Translations under genes and position numbers: made by a program | Virus record (IMG/VR): IMGVR_UViG_3300044639_000880 | Coordinates: 1-64,000 of that record | Strand: one strand, 5' to 3' | DNA length: 64,000 nucleotides | From: a virus | The notes under the pieces: model-generated | Databases searched by the model: none | Seen by the model: the letters and a program-made list of their open reading frames with translations, nothing else | Told to the model about the DNA's origin: nothing | Shown here: positions 59,124 through 64,000 of the stretch, piece after piece | Layout of the letters: each line of letters opens with the position of its first letter | Numbering within the stretch: position 1 is the first letter of the stretch

Positions 59124-62100
59124 TGGCTGAAGAACTTTCTAACCAAGAACAAGATGCAGCTAGTTCAGAAGAATATAAAGTATCGGTTAAACCTCCTGAT
59201 TATCAAGCTCTTACAGAAAATGCTAAAAACATAGTAGCTGATATAAAAGCCGGTATGAATTTACCAGCAAGACCTACAGCTATTGATACTTATAGTAATG
59301 TAGCAGGTAATCCTATAACAGGAAGTAATCCTGGTAGTAAAAAGGCAACATCAGGTTTAGATTATATAAATGCTTTACATAGTACTGTTCAAGCTAAAGC
59401 TGCTGAATCTATAAGTCCTTTTGCAGAACTTAGACCATATACCTATAGTGGTGATATGGATGCTAGTAAGTTTGAAAGATATTATGCAACCGGTGACTTG
59501 TATAACAAGTTAGGTTTTTCTCCGTATAGAGATAATGAATCTTTATACAACAACAACATGACCTTTGGTGATCAGTTTACAAGAGCTGCTAAACAATGGG
59601 ATAATCTAGTTGGTGTTGGTTTTATGTCAGGATTAAGATCTTGGAAGACAATGTTTACTGATCCATTAGCTCCAGATATTGAAGGAGCTAGAGATATGGA
59701 AAGATATACTTCTATAGGATCTTCTTCTGCAGGTGGACTAGGTGGATTTTTTACAAATACATTTTTAAACTCTGCATACACGGTTGGTGTTGGTGCAAAC
59801 TTATTAGCTGAGAATCTAGCATTAATGGGTGTGGGTACTGCAGTAAAAGGTGTAACTACAGCACTTAGAGCTCCGGCAATGCTTGAAAAAGCTATGGGTG
59901 CTTTTAAAAGTGCTGATGTTGTAGCAGACTTTACAAAGATAAACCCAATGGATGGTGTTCGTGCTTTAGGAGAAACTATTCCTGAAGCAAGATCTTTTTG
60001 GAACACTATAGGCAAAGGTGCTAAGAAAGTTGGTGTTGGTGCTTTAGATATTATCAATCCTTTAGATAATACAATAGATGCTTTAAGAGCTAAAGATTAT
60101 GCAACTAACTATGCTAAAGTAGCCGGAACATTTGGTGCTTTTGCTGATGATATGTTGATGATGAAAGCTGCTGTATCTGAAGCTAAGCTAGAAGGTGGTA
60201 TGTCTAAGATCAATATAACTAAAGATCTTATCGAAGACTACAGACAAAGAAATGGTAGAGATCCAGAAGGAGTAGACTTAACAAACATAGAAAAGATAGC
60301 TGATGAGAAAGCACATACAGTTGCTTTCTGGAACATGCCGGCCATCATGACTAGTAACAAGTTATTATATGCTACAATGTTAGCACCACTGCGTAAAGTG
60401 ATGGGTAAGCAAGTAGCTGGTACAGTAGATGATTATATATTAAAAGATAAAACCTATTCTGTTTTAGGAGAAGATTTTATATCAAGAGCAGGAGCTGCTG
60501 TTAAATCATTAGGTAAACCAAATACTTATGGTAAGTTTGGTATGAATTATTTGACAGCAAACTTTGCAGAAGGTATTCAAGAAAATATACAAGAAGCTTT
60601 ATCAGAGGGAGCATCTCAACATGCTTTAGAGTTATTTAGAGATCCTATCAAAGCTAACTATGAAGGTTATATGCCTTACTTCTTAAAAGGTATAAAGAGT
60701 CAATTCTCTGCTCAAGGTGCTGAAACATTTGCAGGAGGTTTCTTAATGGGAGCTTTTGCACAACCTATTATGGCAGCACCTTCTATAGGTATAAGCAAAA
60801 TAATAGAAGCTGCTACAACTGATTCTGTTAGAGCTAAAGAACTAGAAGAAGAAAGAGCTAAACATAAAGCAGAAACTGCAGAAACTCTTACTGAGTTTTA
60901 TAATAATACTTTAAACTATTTAGCGCCTGACTTACCTAATGCTGTAAGAACAGGAAGACTTTCTGATGATATGTTTAGTGCTGCTAGAGTTGGAGACAAA
61001 TTAGGAACCATATCTGCACAAGAAGCAATTAAGAATCATCATATTATTACAGCCGCCAGAACTGGTAAGCTTGATGTTATGATTGATAGAGCTAAGGATT
61101 ATAAAAATCTTACCAAAGAAGAAGCTGTTGAGGCTTTTGGTAAGTATGGTGTAGAAGCTCAGGATGTTGATAAAGCTATGGCTCACATAGATGGTATAGT
61201 AGAAAGAGCAAAAGAAATAAAAGATGATTTTGAAGATGTAGCAAATAGATATCCTAATCCTTTTAATCCTAGTAATTTTAGAATAGGTAGTCCTGAGTTT
61301 ATAGCAGCAGCTGTTGCTAAAACTTCTTGGGATGAAGCTGCCCATAATCTTATATTTGCAAAGGCTACATTCAAGTCACACAGTAAGCGTATAGCTGATA
61401 TAGCTAATACTTTCTCAAAACTATCAAGCGCTTTAGCTAAGGGAGACGTAAACCTTCTTACTTCAATGCTAAGCTCAACAACAATGACCAATGAGATCAA
61501 TATGTTGAGAAAAGAGATTGCTACTCTAGATGATAGTTTACCTGAACAATCTAAGATAAAAAAACAAAAGTTAAAACATCTAGAAGGTATACAAGCTTTC
61601 TACAAAGCAATAGAGAACTATCAGTATGCTAAAACAGATGCTGAGAAAGCTATGGTAGAAAAAAGAGCTAAAGATGCTTTTGCAAAACATCTTAAAAACA
61701 TAGCTGATAAAAATGATGTACCTGTATTTGATGAAGAATTAGATGCAGCTTTCTCTTTAATAAGAGATCATATGTTATTAAAAGATCAGCAAACTGGATT
61801 GGTTAAGAACATTAATGTGTTAATGACACCTGATAGCTTTTTCCAATTCCAAAAAAGATTATACTCTACATACGCAGAGGGTGTGTACAACATACCGGAT
61901 ACTATAGGTCACAATCTTGACAGACATACTTTTACTAAAGATCTTAATGATATTATAAATGATATAAGAGGTTTAGGTTTTAATATACCACAAGATGTTA
62001 TTGCATCTTACTCTGATGCTTACTTTGCAGGAGAAGAGTTATTACCTTTGGTTTTCTTATTAGATAGTAATGGTGTTAAGATAACATCTGGTCCAGCTTT

Positions 62101-64000
62101 TGAAAAAGCTAATGGTATATGGAATACTTTTATAGAGCTTACTTCTAAAAAACGTAAGACTATAGAAGCTATGGAATATGATCAAGATAACTTCTTGACT
62201 TACCCTGAAGAGCTTAAGCAGATACTTACAGATGAATACAATGATCTTTCTGATGAAATAAAAGCTGCACAAAATCTAGAAGACTGGGCTACTGGCGATG
62301 CTAATATTGGTATAAGAAAATTATTCTTTGAAGGCAGAGCTGCTGAAACACAAGGTATAGAAGAAAGATATAAGTCTATGACTATACCAGAACTTACAAC
62401 AGCTTTAGAAGAACTTGCAGAACAAGCAAAAACTGATCCTAAGTTAGATGCTAAAGTAACTGTTTTACAAGACTACATAGCCTACCGTGCAGTAGAAGCT
62501 GTTGATATGCCTGAGAAACAAAAGCAAGCATTGAGAAATATGAAAGCTCAAGCTGCTAATACTCAGAACAGAGATAAGGATAATGAAAAGTATATTCTTA
62601 ATGGTAAAAAACTAGATACCAGGGTAACAACAGTAGTACAAGAAATACTTGCTAAAAAATATGGTCTTAGTCCTTTTAATTTTCCTAACACCGGTTATGG
62701 TAAAGAAATTCTTAAGGATCAGAAAGACATGCTTGAGCAACTTATTGAAGAGAAACAAGATAAAAATATCATAGTTAATATATGGGCTGACACTGTAAGT
62801 AATACAAGAGCTTATAAAGATAGATGGGATGATAGTAAAACTGCTTTATTAAAAGAGACACTCAAAGAAAAGTTTACATATGAGGACTTTGAAAAAGCTG
62901 TATCTTCTTTAGCATATCAAGAATCTAAAACTGGTGGAAACACTGTGGATGAGATAGCTAGAAACTTCTTAACAGGAACTCCTATATCTAAGCCAGGTAA
63001 TATGACTCAAGAGGCTTTCAATAAGCTAAGAGGTATATTAAAAGATTTAATGAATACTATCAGAGAAAGAGGAGAAATCATCTTAGCTAAAGATCTTTTT
63101 CTTAAAGGTGAAGTTATCATTGATGGTGTAAAACAAACTATTGGTGGTGAGATGGACATGCTAGTTATAGACAAAGATGGTAATCTTAAAATCTATGACT
63201 TTAAAACCGGTAGAAACTATAAGTGGGAGATGTATGGTACAGAAGCTGATGAAAAAGGCACTGATACTAAAGACCCAACCTTATACAAAAAAGGATATGG
63301 TTTACAGCTCTCTTTATATAAAAGACTTATAGAAGAACAAACTGGTCTAACAGTTGATTCTAATAAACTTACCATTGTACCTTTCATTATAAATGTGAGC
63401 AATAATGGTATGATCAATGACATTGAGCTCAGCAATGAAGATAAGAATATTATACACGAGTATAATCCTGTAGTAGAGGAATACATACCCGTAACTAAAA
63501 CTGCAGCATACAGTCCTCAACCTTTTGTTCAAGCTATAGAAGTACTTAGTGATAAGAGTAAAACAGATCCAGAATTTGAAACAATAGGTAAGTACAGCAT
63601 ATCAAAACCTAGTATTGATAAAGATGGTAAAGAAATAGTAACTGTAGAAAGTACAACACGCCCAGGTAAGGGCATGACCTATATTGTAAACACAGATGAG
63701 AATGGTTCTGTAATATCTCTTACTCCTAAGAACAATCCTAAGCAACATATAGTTAATGAAAAACTACTAGTAGCTGTTGAGATAAAAAGAAATAAGTATG
63801 AGTACAACTCACCTACAATAAACAATATAGCAAAAGATGAAGAGAAATATAACAAAGTTAAAGAGCTTCTTCCTGCTGTAACCGTATTAGAAAATACTTT
63901 AAACCTTGGTCTTGATAACAGTATAACAAGTGCTTTAAATAATCTATATGCTAACAAGCCTTTAGATAGAGCTTCTTTAATAGCTATACAACTTTGGGCA
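59123..64000 (+). CDS. Giant cargo protein with PD-(D/E)XK nuclease domain (cut by window)
   Basis: The frame is open from ATG 59123 to the window end (1626 codons), so the gene continues beyond. The N-terminal 300 residues include Gly/Ala-rich hydrophobic stretches (near 195-235) that may be membrane-active, followed by long charged helices. A nuclease domain shows GGEMDMLVIDKDG with Glu1343/Asp1345, then YDFKTG with Asp1359 and Lys1361, and YGLQLSLYKRL with Gln1395, the RecB/Cas4-like motif order. The combination suggests a protein that enters the host with the DNA and acts on nucleic acids. The C-terminal part lies outside the window. Confidence 0.75.
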   Translation, partial: MAEELSNQEQDAASSEEYKVSVKPPDYQALTENAKNIVADIKAGMNLPARPTAIDTYSNVAGNPITGSNPGSKKATSGLDYINALHSTVQAKAAESISPFAELRPYTYSGDMDASKFERYYATGDLYNKLGFSPYRDNESLYNNNMTFGDQFTRAAKQWDNLVGVGFMSGLRSWKTMFTDPLAPDIEGARDMERYTSIGSSSAGGLGGFFTNTFLNSAYTVGVGANLLAENLALMGVGTAVKGVTTALRAPAMLEKAMGAFKSADVVADFTKINPMDGVRALGETIPEARSFWNTIGKGAKKVGVGALDIINPLDNTIDALRAKDYATNYAKVAGTFGAFADDMLMMKAAVSEAKLEGGMSKINITKDLIEDYRQRNGRDPEGVDLTNIEKIADEKAHTVAFWNMPAIMTSNKLLYATMLAPLRKVMGKQVAGTVDDYILKDKTYSVLGEDFISRAGAAVKSLGKPNTYGKFGMNYLTANFAEGIQENIQEALSEGASQHALELFRDPIKANYEGYMPYFLKGIKSQFSAQGAETFAGGFLMGAFAQPIMAAPSIGISKIIEAATTDSVRAKELEEERAKHKAETAETLTEFYNNTLNYLAPDLPNAVRTGRLSDDMFSAARVGDKLGTISAQEAIKNHHIITAARTGKLDVMIDRAKDYKNLTKEEAVEAFGKYGVEAQDVDKAMAHIDGIVERAKEIKDDFEDVANRYPNPFNPSNFRIGSPEFIAAAVAKTSWDEAAHNLIFAKATFKSHSKRIADIANTFSKLSSALAKGDVNLLTSMLSSTTMTNEINMLRKEIATLDDSLPEQSKIKKQKLKHLEGIQAFYKAIENYQYAKTDAEKAMVEKRAKDAFAKHLKNIADKNDVPVFDEELDAAFSLIRDHMLLKDQQTGLVKNINVLMTPDSFFQFQKRLYSTYAEGVYNIPDTIGHNLDRHTFTKDLNDIINDIRGLGFNIPQDVIASYSDAYFAGEELLPLVFLLDSNGVKITSGPAFEKANGIWNTFIELTSKKRKTIEAMEYDQDNFLTYPEELKQILTDEYNDLSDEIKAAQNLEDWATGDANIGIRKLFFEGRAAETQGIEERYKSMTIPELTTALEELAEQAKTDPKLDAKVTVLQDYIAYRAVEAVDMPEKQKQALRNMKAQAANTQNRDKDNEKYILNGKKLDTRVTTVVQEILAKKYGLSPFNFPNTGYGKEILKDQKDMLEQLIEEKQDKNIIVNIWADTVSNTRAYKDRWDDSKTALLKETLKEKFTYEDFEKAVSSLAYQESKTGGNTVDEIARNFLTGTPISKPGNMTQEAFNKLRGILKDLMNTIRERGEIILAKDLFLKGEVIIDGVKQTIGGEMDMLVIDKDGNLKIYDFKTGRNYKWEMYGTEADEKGTDTKDPTLYKKGYGLQLSLYKRLIEEQTGLTVDSNKLTIVPFIINVSNNGMINDIELSNEDKNIIHEYNPVVEEYIPVTKTAAYSPQPFVQAIEVLSDKSKTDPEFETIGKYSISKPSIDKDGKEIVTVESTTRPGKGMTYIVNTDENGSVISLTPKNNPKQHIVNEKLLVAVEIKRNKYEYNSPTINNIAKDEEKYNKVKELLPAVTVLENTLNLGLDNSITSALNNLYANKPLDRASLIAIQLWA

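Noticed and set aside
59572-63957. Several minus-strand open frames opposite the last giant gene
   Set aside because: They lie within the continuous rightward frame and have hydrophobic, Leu/Ser/Phe-rich composition typical of antisense reading of Lys/Glu/Ala-rich genes.
1-64000. Stop-codon reassignment (TAG read as amino acid), known in some crAss-like phages
   Set aside because: Genes end normally at TAG (for example 17056, 22843, 33414), and the long genes contain no in-frame TAG.
1-64000. CRISPR array, insertion sequence, integrase or attachment site
   Set aside because: I see no regularly spaced direct repeats with spacers, no transposase-like or recombinase-like protein and no tRNA target; the coding repeats at 29-32 kb are protein repeats.

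Overview
The window is a 64 kb piece of a tailed double-stranded DNA phage, most likely a crAss-like phage (order Crassvirales) infecting a member of the Bacteroidota. This rests on the gene order terminase large subunit, portal, acidic pre-capsid protein, major capsid protein, ring proteins, a very large muzzle-type tail protein, then a train of giant cargo-type proteins. Several proteins also resemble crAss-like families as I remember them: the 1798-aa muzzle-like protein, the 934-aa protein opening with a DYIPQIQPF-like motif, and the last giant with a PD-(D/E)XK nuclease. Bacteroidota-style promoter boxes (TAnnTTTG) and A-rich leaders without clear Shine-Dalgarno sites point to the same host group. 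The DNA is AT-rich, TAG, TGA and TAA all serve as stops, and no tRNA, CRISPR array, insertion sequence or integrase is visible. No database search was possible, so family names rest on motif recognition and gene order.

Layout. Bases 1-319 hold the end of a leftward module: a terminator and one small gene. Bases 320-629 are a divergent switch region with GC-rich competing hairpins and a promoter box. Everything after that runs rightward. Bases 630-1190 carry a small gene and a GroES-like co-chaperonin, closed by a terminator. Bases 1239-6234 carry a fibre cassette: three proteins share an N-terminal attachment-like domain, and a fourth belongs to a widespread phage virion family. Bases 6253-8579 are a tightly coupled lysis cassette with a YkuD-like H/SAGC hydrolase, spanin-like genes, a small membrane protein and a holin. 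Bases 8656-12077 hold small packaging-associated genes (HU/IHF-like protein, zinc ribbon, PD-(D/E)XK nuclease, a candidate small terminase). Bases 12077-20101 carry TerL, portal, an acidic scaffold-like protein and the major capsid protein.

Bases 20157-25366 hold structured RNA after the capsid gene, two capsid-proximal proteins and a striking array of about a dozen very small lysine-rich genes. Bases 25366-28263 carry an adaptor/ring-type protein and an abundant-looking 539-aa virion protein, closed by a terminator. Bases 28339-36882 are a cysteine-rich block dominated by a 1429-aa protein with about ten cysteine-framed repeats and a PA14-like module, again closed by a terminator. Bases 36989-44689 carry the tail-assembly genes: an uncharacterised protein, two ring-type proteins and the muzzle-type protein. 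Bases 44689-64000 carry six giant, probably packaged or ejected proteins; one combines a zinc ribbon, a transglycosylase-like domain and an HExxH metallopeptidase motif, and the last (cut by the window edge) carries a nuclease domain.

Most interesting observation. The small lysine-rich genes end in a tail of the form K-x-GG-x-x-K-x-KKK, and several begin with K-AQ-x-G-K. Inside the giant cargo proteins the two halves occur fused as GG-x(2-3)-[KMP]AQ-x-G at domain junctions. The small-gene array therefore looks like a polyprotein cut at those junctions, or the giants like fusions of such units. A shared processing or packaging signal is a testable explanation.
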